A stretch of 58,231 nucleotides of DNA from an uncultured Clostridia bacterium. Lineage in GTDB: Bacteria > Bacillota > Clostridia > TANB77 > CAG-508. The stretch spans positions 1 to 58,231 of the forward strand of contig CANQXY010000007.1 in assembly GCA_947627935.1 (NCBI GenBank), given 5' to 3'. The notes under the pieces are model-generated. The model had not been told where the DNA came from. It did not search any database and saw only the letters and a program-made list of their open reading frames with translations. The translations under genes and the position numbers were made by a program. Shown here piece after piece: positions 19,005 to 27,944 of the stretch; position 1 is the first letter of the stretch, and every line of letters begins with the position of its first letter.

Positions 19005-19063
19005 AAAATTCTCCTATTTTTGGTCAAATTATATCATAAATTACAAGATATTTAAAGCTAATA

Positions 19064-19092
19064 TTGAATAAAAAAATATAAAATGATATAAT
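19064..19092 (+). promoter_or_regulatory. Promoter of hslO
   Basis: TTGAAT (19064-19069), a 17-base spacer and a perfect TATAAT (19087-19092) lie 22 bases before the hslO ATG. Confidence 0.65.
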
Positions 19093-19114
19093 ATCAAAGT
19101 TAGGAGGAAGAAAA

Positions 19115-20017
19115 ATGTCAGATAAAGTGATAAAATTTTTAGCATATAATAAAAAAATATCAGTAATATGTGCTGATACAACTAAATTAGTAGAAAAAGC
19201 AAGAAAAATTCATGATTTAAGTCCAACAGCTACAGCAGCATTTGGAAGAATGCTTACAATAACAATACTAATGGCTATGGAAATGAAATCTATAAAAAAT
19301 AAATTAACAATACAAATTAAAGGAGAAGGTCCAATTGGAACAATGGTAACAACTGCAAATAATTTTCCATCAGTAAAAGGATATGTAACAAATCCATTTG
19401 TAGATATTCCACTAAATGAATTTGGAAAACTTGATGTTCAAGGTGCAGTAGGACAAAGAGGATTTATCAATGTTATAAAAGATTTAGGATTAAAAGAGCC
19501 ATACATAGGAATAAGTCCACTTGTTTCAGGTGAGATTGCAGAAGATTTTGCAAATTATTTTGTTAATTCAGAACAAAAACAGTCAGCAATTGCACTGGGT
19601 GTGCTAGTAGATAAAAATGGAGTTAAGGCAAGTGGTGGATATATAATAAATCCAATGCCAGATGCTAGTGAAGAGAATATAGCAAAAGTAGAAAAAGCTA
19701 TATTTGATTCAGGTGCTATCTCAAAAATGTTAGATAAAGATTTAAGCTTATTAGAAATTGCAAAATTAATTACTGGAGACGAAAATATAGAAATAATAGA
19801 AGAAAAAGAACCAATATATGAATGTGATTGTAACAAAAAACATATGGCAGATGCACTTAAAAGTATTGGAAAGGAAGAATTAGAAGATATAATAAAAACT
19901 GATGAAAGAGCAGAATTAGTTTGCCATTTTTGCAATAAGAAATACGAATTTACTAAATTAGAATTAGAGGAAATTTTAAGTAATATTAAAAGTAAAGATA
20001 TTGACAATAATGTCTAA
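19115..20017 (+). CDS. hslO: Redox-regulated chaperone Hsp33
   Basis: Hsp33 is a cytoplasmic holdase activated by oxidation of a zinc-bound cysteine centre. The 300-residue protein has the N-terminal chaperone domain with LSPTATAAFGR and QIKGEGPIGTMV, the central VQGAVGQRGFINV, and the C-terminal redox switch: CDCNKKH (about 236) and CHFC (about 270). All four zinc cysteines are present, so redox control should work. TTAGGAGGA precedes the ATG and a good promoter lies 22 bases upstream. The 3' end contains a consensus promoter for the next gene. Confidence 0.97.
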   Translation: MSDKVIKFLAYNKKISVICADTTKLVEKARKIHDLSPTATAAFGRMLTITILMAMEMKSIKNKLTIQIKGEGPIGTMVTTANNFPSVKGYVTNPFVDIPLNEFGKLDVQGAVGQRGFINVIKDLGLKEPYIGISPLVSGEIAEDFANYFVNSEQKQSAIALGVLVDKNGVKASGGYIINPMPDASEENIAKVEKAIFDSGAISKMLDKDLSLLEIAKLITGDENIEIIEEKEPIYECDCNKKHMADALKSIGKEELEDIIKTDERAELVCHFCNKKYEFTKLELEEILSNIKSKDIDNNV

Positions 20018-20029
20018 ATTTAATATAAT
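20001..20029 (+). promoter_or_regulatory. Perfect consensus promoter of ppaC inside the 3' end of hslO
   Basis: TTGACA (20001-20006), a 17-base spacer and TATAAT (20024-20029) match the sigma-A consensus fully. The first hexamer lies inside the hslO coding region. Transcription would start near 20036, just before the hairpin at 20041. Confidence 0.75.
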
Positions 20030-20040
20030 ATGGAAAATTA

Positions 20041-20070
20041 AAACTAGAAATTTAGGTTTCTAGTTTTATT
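20041..20070 (+). terminator. Hairpin between hslO and ppaC
   Basis: AAACTAGAAA (20041-20050) pairs with TTTCTAGTTT (20057-20066), followed by TATT. It can end hslO transcripts, or form a 5' stem on the ppaC mRNA made from the promoter just upstream. Confidence 0.65.
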
Positions 20071-20094
20071 AACTAAAAATAAAGGAGAATATAT

Positions 20095-21012
20095 ATGGAA
20101 AAAGTATTAGTATTCGGACATAAAAACCCAGACACAGATACAATTTGCTCTAGTATAGTTATGTCTCAAATGGAAAATAAAATGAATCAAAATGCAGAAT
20201 GTGTAAGATTAGGAGAAATAAATAAAGAAACACAATATGCTTTAGATTATTTTAAAGTAGAAAAACCAAGATTAATAGAAAAAATAGAAGAAGGGCAACA
20301 TGTTATATTAGTAGACCACAATGAATTTGCACAAAGTGTAGATGGAATAGAAAATGCGAAAATAGATAAAATAATAGACCATCATAGAATAGAATTAAAA
20401 ACTACAGATCCATTATTTTATTTTGCAGAACCTGTTGGATGTACATCTACAATATTATATGAATTATGTGTAATGAATAATATAGATGTAGATAAAAAAA
20501 TGGCAGGATTAATGTTAAGTGCAATAATATCAGATACATTATTATTTAAATCACCAACTTGTACACCTAAAGATGTAAAAGTTGCAGAGGAATTAGCTAA
20601 AATAGCAGATGTTGATGTTCAAAATTATGGATTAGATATGTTAAAAGCAGGAACAGACTTAGATGATTTTTCAGCAGAAGAATTAATAAATTTAGATGCT
20701 AAAAATCTAGAAAGTAATGGAAGTAAATATGTTATTGCACAAGTAAATACAGTAAATATAGAAGATGTATTAAAAAGACAAGCTGATTTAGAACAAGCTA
20801 TAAATAATGAGATTTCTAAAAAAGGATTAGATTTATTTGTTTTAGCAATAACAGATATTTTAAATAGCAATTCAGAAATTATTAGTTTAGGAAATAAAGC
20901 AAAAGTTGTAGAATCAGCATTTGGAAAAACTTTAGAAAATAATAGAACATTCTTAGAAGGAGTAGTTTCAAGAAAGAAACAATTACTTCCAATGATAGAA
21001 AAAAATATATAA
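20095..21012 (+). CDS. ppaC: Manganese-dependent inorganic pyrophosphatase (family II)
   Basis: PpaC hydrolyses pyrophosphate released by biosynthesis. The 305-residue protein is a DHH-family phosphoesterase: HKNPDTDTICSS (about 9-20), VDHNEF (about 75), the DHHR signature (about 98), and a DHHA2 domain in the C-terminal third ending with SRKKQLLP. The length matches the short form without CBS/DRTGG regulatory domains. AAAGGAGAA precedes the ATG. It is driven by a consensus promoter and ends at its own terminator. Confidence 0.97.
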   Translation: MEKVLVFGHKNPDTDTICSSIVMSQMENKMNQNAECVRLGEINKETQYALDYFKVEKPRLIEKIEEGQHVILVDHNEFAQSVDGIENAKIDKIIDHHRIELKTTDPLFYFAEPVGCTSTILYELCVMNNIDVDKKMAGLMLSAIISDTLLFKSPTCTPKDVKVAEELAKIADVDVQNYGLDMLKAGTDLDDFSAEELINLDAKNLESNGSKYVIAQVNTVNIEDVLKRQADLEQAINNEISKKGLDLFVLAITDILNSNSEIISLGNKAKVVESAFGKTLENNRTFLEGVVSRKKQLLPMIEKNI

Positions 21013-21020
21013 AGGAAGAA

Positions 21021-21048
21021 GGTAATGTAAAAAATACATTGCCTTTTT
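21021..21048 (+). terminator. Terminator after ppaC
   Basis: GGTAATGTA (21021-21029) pairs with TACATTGCC (21035-21043), followed by TTTTT. Confidence 0.88.
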
Positions 21049-21136
21049 ATAATTATTTTGTAAAATGTTGACATTTTTAGAAATTAAGTATATACTTTAG
21101 AGGTAAAAATATTTATACAAATTTAGGAGAAATTAA

Positions 21137-22528
21137 ATGAAGATTTTAAGAAAAGTAATTACAATATCTACAGTATTTTTACTAAGTTTATTTTGTGCTA
21201 ATATAGTTAATGCAGCAGATACAGCAAAGATTACAGCAGATACAGTAAGAATTAGAGAAAAAGCATCAACTAATTCTTCAATTTTACAATTAATATCTAT
21301 TAATGAAGAAGTTGAAGTATTAGAAAAAGAAGAAGATTGGTATAAAATAAAATATAAAGATACTACAGGATATGTAAAAGCTGATTTAGTAGAATTAAAT
21401 GAAACAAAAGAAAAAGTAGAAGAAACAACACAAGAAAAACAAGAAAATACTCAAGATAATAGCGAAATTAAAGATGAACAATCTACTGAAATAACTGTTA
21501 ATCAAGAAATAACAACAAAATCAGATGTAGAACTTAAAATTTTACCATTAATAAATTCAAGTAATATATCAACTATAAGTGCTTCAACAAAAGTACAAGT
21601 AAAAGAAATTATAAATGAATGGTGTTATATACAATCAGATGTAAATAATGGTTGGGTAAGAAAGAATACATTAGAAGACGTAGTATCAGAAGAAAATAAA
21701 GATGAAAAAGTAGAAGAGAAAAAAGAAGATACTACTGATAATGAAGACAAAAATGAAAAACAAACTACAACCCAAACAACAAAAACAGGATATGTAAATG
21801 TAGACACAGTAAATCTTAGAAAAGAAATGAGTACATCTTCTGATATATTATCAAATTTAAGTAAAAATACAGAAGTAAAAGTTTTAGGAGAACAAAATAA
21901 TTGGTATAATGTAGAAGTAAATGGAATTAAAGGATATATTGCTTCAAGATATATATCTGATGAAAAAGTTGAAGAAACAGTAACATCTAGAGGTTCTGAT
22001 GAACCAAGAGCAGAAAAGGAAAAAACTGAAGATGTTAAACCAGCACAAACTACAACTACAACTCCAAGTACAACTACAAATACAACTACAACTCCAAGTA
22101 CAACTACAAAGCCACAAACACAAACACAAACAAGTAAAGAACAATCAACTACAACTACAACAACTAATACATCAAATGATAAAGGAGCAGAAGTTGTATC
22201 TTATGCTAAAAAATATTTAGGATGCAAATATGTATATGGTGGAACATCTCCAAAAGGATTTGACTGTTCAGGATTCACAACATATGTATTTAAACATTTT
22301 GGAATATCTTTAAATAGAACATCTTCTGGACAAAGAAGTAATGGAAAAAAAGTTGAAAAATCAAACTTACAACCAGGTGATATTGTATGTTTCTCAGGAC
22401 ATGTAGGAATATATATTGGGGGAAATCAATTTATTCATGCTGCAAATCCTCAAAAAGGAGTAATAATATCATCTTTATCAGAGAGTTATTATGCAAGAAA
22501 CTACATAACTGCAAGAAGAGTTTTATAA
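21137..22528 (+). CDS. Secreted SH3-domain NlpC/P60 peptidoglycan endopeptidase
   Basis: A 463-residue exported cell-wall hydrolase. It has a signal peptide (residues 1-26, ending NAADT), then three bacterial SH3 repeats at about 30-93, 130-185 (degenerate) and 216-275, separated by acidic, Glu/Lys-rich linkers. A Thr/Pro/Gln-rich linker (about 290-350) leads to the NlpC/P60 domain. The catalytic Cys377 is in FDCSGF, with His in GHVGIY and a second polar residue in QFIHAA. It probably cleaves within stem peptides during growth or separation. It precedes comEC by 10 bases and may be co-transcribed. Confidence 0.95.
   Translation: MKILRKVITISTVFLLSLFCANIVNAADTAKITADTVRIREKASTNSSILQLISINEEVEVLEKEEDWYKIKYKDTTGYVKADLVELNETKEKVEETTQEKQENTQDNSEIKDEQSTEITVNQEITTKSDVELKILPLINSSNISTISASTKVQVKEIINEWCYIQSDVNNGWVRKNTLEDVVSEENKDEKVEEKKEDTTDNEDKNEKQTTTQTTKTGYVNVDTVNLRKEMSTSSDILSNLSKNTEVKVLGEQNNWYNVEVNGIKGYIASRYISDEKVEETVTSRGSDEPRAEKEKTEDVKPAQTTTTTPSTTTNTTTTPSTTTKPQTQTQTSKEQSTTTTTTNTSNDKGAEVVSYAKKYLGCKYVYGGTSPKGFDCSGFTTYVFKHFGISLNRTSSGQRSNGKKVEKSNLQPGDIVCFSGHVGIYIGGNQFIHAANPQKGVIISSLSESYYARNYITARRVL
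22051..22110 (+). repeat. Perfect 30-bp tandem duplication in the Thr-rich linker
   Basis: Bases 22051-22080 and 22081-22110 are identical. They encode Thr/Pro/Ser-rich units (TTTPSTTTN and TTTPSTTTK) in the linker of the NlpC/P60 hydrolase, so the linker length could vary by slippage. Confidence 0.95.
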
Positions 22529-22538
22529 GGAGTAAATT

Positions 22539-25038
22539 TTGAAAAGACCAATAGTTGTTATTACTGTTGGATATATAATAGGAATATTAATGGGGCTATA
22601 CTGTAAAATCAGTATAGTCCTAATTTATTTTATTATTCTTGTAATATATTCAATAATAAAATTATATAAAATAAAAAAACCAAGTATAAAACCAAATAAA
22701 TTAAAATTGTTATCAATAAAAAGATATAAAAGATATGTTAAATTAATAATTACTAAAAATGTAATAGTAGTATTTTTTATATCATCTATTGTTTCAAATT
22801 TATTAGTAATTGTTTTAAATAATAAATATGATAATCTATATAATAATATAGAAAATGAAGCAAAAATTATTGGAACTATATGTAGTAATAAAGAAGAAAA
22901 GGAATATAGAAATAAATATAAAATAAAAATAGAAACAATTAATAATGATATAAAATATAAAAATACATATTTAATACTTAATATTTCAAAAGATAATAAA
23001 TTAGAATATGGAGATAAAATAGAAGTAAATGGAGAATTTATAAAGCCTAATACCCAAAGAAATTATAAAGGATTTAATTATAAAGAGTATTTAAAAACAA
23101 TTAAAGTATATGGAACATTAAATTCTAAAAGTAATGCTAAAGTTATAAAAAAGAGAAATTTAAATGTAATTTTTATGAAGTCAAATGATGTATTTTTAAA
23201 AATTAAAGATAATATAGAAAAGTTATATCCAAAAGAAAAAAGTTCCATTTTATTAGGAATAATGTTAGGATATACGGAAAATATAGATGAAGATATAAAA
23301 GAATCATTTAGTAATTGTAATGTGTCACATATTTTAGCAGTATCTGGAATGCATATTTCATATATCATACTTGGAATATCTATAGTTCTTAAATATATAG
23401 GCAAGAGAAAATCAAAGATAATAACAATAATACTATTAATCATGTATATGTTTATAACAGGATTTTCACCGTCTATTGTAAGAAGCGGAATTATGGGAAT
23501 ATTAATGTTAATATCATATCTAATTTATAGAAAAAATGATATATGGACAAGTATATCAATTTCAATGCTTTGTATATTAATATATAATCCATTTTTAATT
23601 GAAAATATAGGACTAATATTATCATATATTGGTACATTAGGAATAATTATATTTCAAAAAAATATATATAATCTATTAGAAAAAGTAAAAATATTGAAAA
23701 GAAAAAATATAAAAATAGATAAATTAGTAGATTACTTTAAAGAAATTATATCTGTTATGATTTCAGCACAAATAGTTTTAATTCCAATCATTATTATTTC
23801 ATTTAATAAAATAGGAATTTTATCTTTTATTGTAAATATTTTTGTTACTATATTGATAGGTCCTATAGTAATTTTAGCTTTTATTCAAATTGTTTTATCA
23901 TTAATATCTATAAATTTTGGAAAAATTATTTCATATATTTTAAATCCAATTATTAAAATTTTAATTTATATTATAAATTTAGTAGATAATATACCACTAA
24001 ATAAAATATATGTAAAAACTCCTGAACTTTATCAAATAATTCTATATTATATATTAGTGTTTATAGTAAATTACATTATTAAAATATATAATTTAAAAAA
24101 ATTAAATCAAACACAAATAAGAATAAAAAATATAATTCAACTTATAAAATATAAAGTTAGAGAAAGTAAAGTTAATGTAAGTAAATATATAGTTATAATA
24201 GTTAGCTTAATTGTTATTATAAATATTATACCTAAAAATTTAAAAATATATTTTATAGATGTAGGACAAGGAGATAGTACACTTATTGTAACACCAAGAA
24301 ATAAAACTGTTTTAATAGATGGAGGAGGTAGTATAAATTCTGAATTTGATGTAGGAAAAAGTATAGTATTACCATATTTATTAGATAGAAAAATAACAAA
24401 AATAGACTATGTTATAATAAGTCATTTTGATTATGATCATGTAGGAGGAATTTTATATTTATTACAAGAAATAAAAGTAAAAAATGTAATAATAGGCAAA
24501 CAATATAAAGATTCAGAAAGTTATCAAAAGTTTTTAAGTATCGTAAAAAATAAAAATATAAAACTAAATATAGTAGAAATGGGAGATAGAATTAATATTG
24601 AAAAAAATTTATTTTTTGATGTATTATGGCCAAATAGTAAACAGGTAGTTTCAGAAAATTCTATTAATAATAATGCTTTAGTATGTAAATTAAATTATAG
24701 AAATTTTACAATGCTTTTTACAGGAGATATAGAAGAAGATGCAGAAAAAGTTTTATGTTCAAATTATATTAATACAAATTATTTAAAATCTACTATTTTA
24801 AAAGTAGCTCATCATGGCTCTAAAACATCTTCAACTCAAGAAATGTTAGAGTTAATAAAACCAAAAATTGCATTAATAGGAGTAGGAGAAAATAATAATT
24901 TTGGACACCCAAGCGATATAGTAATAAAAAGACTTAAAAATTTGCGGTACAAAAGTATATAGGACAGATGAAAATGGAGAGATAGATATTTTAGTTACAA
25001 TAAATGGTATATTTGTTGAAAATTTACATAAATTGTGA
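22539..25038 (+). CDS. comEC: ComEC/Rec2 DNA-uptake channel, interrupted by a +1 frameshift at CGG
   Basis: ComEC carries single-stranded DNA across the membrane in natural transformation. A TTG start at 22539 has AAGGAG 7 bases upstream. The first 802 codons hold the N-terminal DUF4131 region, the Competence permease domain (about 225-500, with VSHILAVSGMHISYI) and a metallo-beta-lactamase domain (from about 570, with SHFDYDHVGG and VAHHGSKTSS). The zero frame then meets CGG (24945-24947) and stops at TAG 24960-24962. Skipping one C restores GTKVYRTDENGEIDILV and continues 30 codons to TGA at 25036-25038, giving about 832 residues. See the separate recoding-site entry. Alternatives are a real pseudogene or a sequencing error. 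Confidence 0.85.
24942..24962 (+). other. Candidate +1 recoding site at CGG in comEC
   Basis: Zero frame reads TTG CGG TAC AAA AGT ATA TAG. Omitting the C at 24945 gives TTG GGT ACA AAA GTA TAT, restoring the conserved Leu-Gly-Thr-Lys-Val-Tyr of ComEC. The stop lies four codons after CGG. The site shares its design with the one in pilT. Confidence 0.6.
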
Positions 25039-25044
25039 TATAAT
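25016..25044 (+). promoter_or_regulatory. Promoter of purB within the recoded 3' end of comEC
   Basis: TTGAAA (25016-25021), a 17-base spacer and TATAAT (25039-25044) lie about 50 bases before the purB ATG. Confidence 0.6.
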
Positions 25045-25095
25045 TTTAATATTCTAGCTATATGCTAAGAAAATAAATAAAGGAGGTTCTTTATT

Positions 25096-26541
25096 ATGGG
25101 AAAAAGAACAGACATATACCAGTCACCTCTTGAGGGACGGTATCCAAGCAAGGAAATGCTAACGATTTTTTCTGATGATGAGAAGTTTGAAAATTGGAGA
25201 AAATTGTGGATTGCACTTGCACAGGCGGAACACGATCTGGGAAAAGAAGAAGTAACTGATGAAATGATTGATGAAATGTATGCCAACTGTAGTAACATCA
25301 ATTATGAAGATGCAAACAAGCGGGAAAAGGAAGTAAGACATGATGTTATGGCACATGTATATGCTTTTGGTCTTCAGTGTCCAAATGCAAAAGGAATCAT
25401 TCATTGGGGTGCTACCTCATGCTATGTAACTGACAATACAGATGTGTTTAACTTAAGTAAAGCATCTGCACTTATTAAGAAAAGGTTGATTGGAGTTATC
25501 GACATTCTTGCTAAATCTGCAGATGAAAACAAGTCTGTTTATTGTCTTGGTTATACACATTACCAGCCAGCTGCTCCAACAACTATTGGAAAAAGAGAAA
25601 CTCTTTGGATTCAGGATTTTATGATTGGACTTTCAACACTTGAAAGTGCAATGAGTCAAATCAAAATGCTGGGATGCCGAGGAGCGACAGGAACTTCATC
25701 TACATTTATGGAAATTTTTGATGGAGATGAAGAAAAAGTTAAGCTTTTGGACAAGCATATTGCTGCCGAATTTGGATATGATAAGGTATTTGGAGTATCA
25801 GGCCAGACATATCCAAGAATTCTGGATGTTGTTATTTTAAATGCGCTTACAACGATTTGTGTTGCGGCATATAAAATGGCAGATGATATCAGACTTATGC
25901 AACATGACAAAGAAGTAGAAGAGCCTTTTGAAAAGAAACAAATTGGTTCTTCAGCAATGGCCTATAAGAGAAATCCTATGAGGTCTGAAAGAATTTGTTC
26001 ATTAGCGAGATATGTTCTGAATAATTCAGGCAATGCAGTTGATACAGCAGCTACACAATGGCTTGAGAGAACATTGGATGATTCAGCAAACAGAAGACTT
26101 AGTATTCCGGAATGTTTTCTTGCAACAGAATCAGTTCTCATTCTTTGTGGAAATGTAGCAGACGGATTGGTACTCAATAAGGCTGTTATTAATAAACGCC
26201 TCAATGAAGAATTACCATTTATGGCCACAGAGAATATCATTATGGATGCTGTGAAAAATGGAGGAAACCGTCAAGAACTCCATGAACATATCAGGCAACA
26301 TTCAATGGAAGCTGGAAAAAGAGTTAAGCAAGAAGGTAAGTCAAATGATTTACTTGAAAGAATTGCCAGTGATCCAATTTTTGGTATGACGCTTAATCAG
26401 GTCAAAGCAGGATGTGATCCTAAAAAGCTCAGTGGAAGAGCTTCACATCAAGTTACAGATTTTCTTGAAAATGAAGTTAAACCTGTTCTTGAAGCTAATA
26501 AGGAGCTACTCACTGATGTAAATACCACAGTGAGTGTATAA
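25096..26541 (+). CDS. purB: Adenylosuccinate lyase, compositionally foreign
   Basis: PurB cleaves adenylosuccinate to AMP and SAICAR to AICAR in purine synthesis. The 481-residue protein has the fumarase/aspartase superfamily signature GSSAMAYKRNPMRSE (about 291-305), the catalytic-His region TSCYVTDNTD and the substrate segment QSPLEGRYPS. It belongs to the long adenylosuccinate lyase type. Codon use differs sharply from its neighbours: CTG, CTC, GCC, CGC, CAG and two CGG arginine codons (25138, 25321) that native genes avoid. It has its own promoter and terminator. Horizontal acquisition from a less AT-rich Clostridia relative is likely. Confidence 0.95.
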   Translation: MGKRTDIYQSPLEGRYPSKEMLTIFSDDEKFENWRKLWIALAQAEHDLGKEEVTDEMIDEMYANCSNINYEDANKREKEVRHDVMAHVYAFGLQCPNAKGIIHWGATSCYVTDNTDVFNLSKASALIKKRLIGVIDILAKSADENKSVYCLGYTHYQPAAPTTIGKRETLWIQDFMIGLSTLESAMSQIKMLGCRGATGTSSTFMEIFDGDEEKVKLLDKHIAAEFGYDKVFGVSGQTYPRILDVVILNALTTICVAAYKMADDIRLMQHDKEVEEPFEKKQIGSSAMAYKRNPMRSERICSLARYVLNNSGNAVDTAATQWLERTLDDSANRRLSIPECFLATESVLILCGNVADGLVLNKAVINKRLNEELPFMATENIIMDAVKNGGNRQELHEHIRQHSMEAGKRVKQEGKSNDLLERIASDPIFGMTLNQVKAGCDPKKLSGRASHQVTDFLENEVKPVLEANKELLTDVNTTVSV

Positions 26542-26587
26542 AGATTTAAGTAATGATATGTAAATAATTACTTAATCTAAAATTAAA

Positions 26588-26645
26588 ATAATATGTAGGG
26601 AAATGTCAAATTTAAATGTCATTTTTCCTACATATTATTTTTTTA
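26588..26645 (+). terminator. Long hairpin terminator after purB
   Basis: AATATGTAGG with the following bases pairs with CCTACATATT about 20 bases later, followed by a long T-run. Confidence 0.85.
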
Positions 26646-26722
26646 ATAGTTAATAAAATAAATTTTGTATAAAATTAACAAAATTCGTATATACTAAATC
26701 AAATAAAGCTTGGAGGAATACG

Positions 26723-27310
26723 ATGAATAGAAAGTTAATTTATATTATAATAAGTTTAGTTATAATAGGAGTATTGATTTTTTCTTATGTTATTTATTCT
26801 AGAAATATTAATAAAGTAGAAAAAATAGCTGAAGAAGAGATATTAGATGAATGTACAGATGAATATGAATACCTTCAAAAAGAAAATTTAGAAAAAGCAA
26901 ATGCAACTGAAGAAAAAGTATCTCCTAATTGTAAAATAACTTTAAAAAAAGTATATAATAAATGTGGACATGTTAAAGAAGAGCAAGTAGAATTGCCACA
27001 AGAATTAGTTAATATGAGCAAAGAAGAAGTAGAAAAAGAATATAGTGATTGGACATTAGAAGCATTTTCAGAAAATGAAATAGTTTTATCAAAAGAGCTT
27101 GAAGAAGACTGTGGAGAACATTATGTTCTTAGAGAAGAAGATGGAATTATTGTAATATATAAAATAAATGAAGATGGGGAAGAAGTTTTTTTTGATGAAA
27201 CAGAAATATCAACACAATATTTAACGCAGACTGATTTAATTGAAATTCAAAAAGGTTTAAGAGTAAATGGACTTGAAGAATTAAATAAAATTTTAGAAGA
27301 TTATGAATAA
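26723..27310 (+). CDS. Membrane-anchored BofC C-terminal-domain protein
   Basis: A 195-residue protein with an N-terminal membrane anchor (LIYIIISLVIIGVLIFSYVIY) and an extracytoplasmic region of two parts: a 70-140 segment with ITLKKVYNKCGH and a C-terminal BofC-like domain with HYVLREEDGIIVIYK and the ending ELNKILEDYE. In Bacillus, BofC regulates the SpoIVB protease that triggers pro-sigma-K processing across the forespore membrane. A related sporulation or surface role is likely but unproven. TTGGAGGAA precedes the ATG. The gene stands alone between two terminators. Confidence 0.72.
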   Translation: MNRKLIYIIISLVIIGVLIFSYVIYSRNINKVEKIAEEEILDECTDEYEYLQKENLEKANATEEKVSPNCKITLKKVYNKCGHVKEEQVELPQELVNMSKEEVEKEYSDWTLEAFSENEIVLSKELEEDCGEHYVLREEDGIIVIYKINEDGEEVFFDETEISTQYLTQTDLIEIQKGLRVNGLEELNKILEDYE

Positions 27311-27343
27311 AGAAGAATTAGCTTAAAGCTAATTCTTCTTTTC
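27309..27343. terminator. Bidirectional terminator between the BofC-like gene and pgsA
   Basis: AAGAAGAATTAGCT (27310-27323) pairs with AGCTAATTCTTCTT (27327-27340) around a three-base loop, with a T-run after it. The right arm is inside the pgsA coding end. Confidence 0.85.
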
Positions 27344-27919
27344 AACAGTTACTTCTTTTTTTAAATCTTCTTTATTTATAACTCCTTTTGAATATAAAGT
27401 TTTAACATACATAATAAGTGAAAATATTGTAGCAATCAAAGCAAAACAATATAAAGGTTGATCTATATGTGCGAAAACATTAATATCAGTAAATTTACTA
27501 ATTTCTTTTATTAGTAATGAAGCTACAATAGCTAAATAAAACAATACTGTTGCAAGTTTTCCATACCATCTACTATATACTACTACACTTTTTCCATATA
27601 GGAAAGAAGCACCCATAACCATTATGAATTCTTTTAATAAAACTATTAATAATATCCAAATAGGAATAATATTTTGTATAAACAAAGCAACAAGCATTGC
27701 TATTTGTGTTAATTTATCAGCTAATGGATCCATTAATTTTCCAAAATTAGATATTAAATTAAATTTTCTTGCAATAAAACCATCTAATATATCTGTTATT
27801 CCTGAAATAGTAAAAAATATAAAAGCTAATAAATAATTTTCAGAAAACATAAATATAAGTATTATAGGTATTAATAAAAATCTAATTATCGTAAGAATAT
27901 TTGGTACATATTTTAACAT
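27329..27919 (-). CDS. pgsA: CDP-diacylglycerol-glycerol-3-phosphate 3-phosphatidyltransferase
   Basis: PgsA makes phosphatidylglycerophosphate, the first step to phosphatidylglycerol and cardiolipin. The 196-residue membrane protein starts MLKYVPNILTIIRFLLIPI and carries the CDP-alcohol phosphatidyltransferase motif with DILDGFIAR (about 48-56) followed by FGKLMDPLADK. At least five membrane segments are seen. I start it at 27919 because the in-frame ATG four codons earlier is itself part of the GGAGG site. It lies 26 bases downstream of the ClpE-like gene on the minus strand, so the two are probably co-transcribed. Confidence 0.94.
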   Translation of the reverse strand: MLKYVPNILTIIRFLLIPIILIFMFSENYLLAFIFFTISGITDILDGFIARKFNLISNFGKLMDPLADKLTQIAMLVALFIQNIIPIWILLIVLLKEFIMVMGASFLYGKSVVVYSRWYGKLATVLFYLAIVASLLIKEISKFTDINVFAHIDQPLYCFALIATIFSLIMYVKTLYSKGVINKEDLKKEVTVEKKN

Positions 27920-27944
27920 AAAATCCTCCATTTAATTACTATAA

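Noticed and set aside
21999..22220. Gln/Leu-rich frame inside the NlpC/P60 gene
   Set aside because: Out-of-frame reading of the Thr-rich repeat linker.
22539..25038. comEC as a simple decayed pseudogene
   Set aside because: Only one lesion, clean +1 tail, and the identical lesion type in pilT make random decay less likely, though not excluded.
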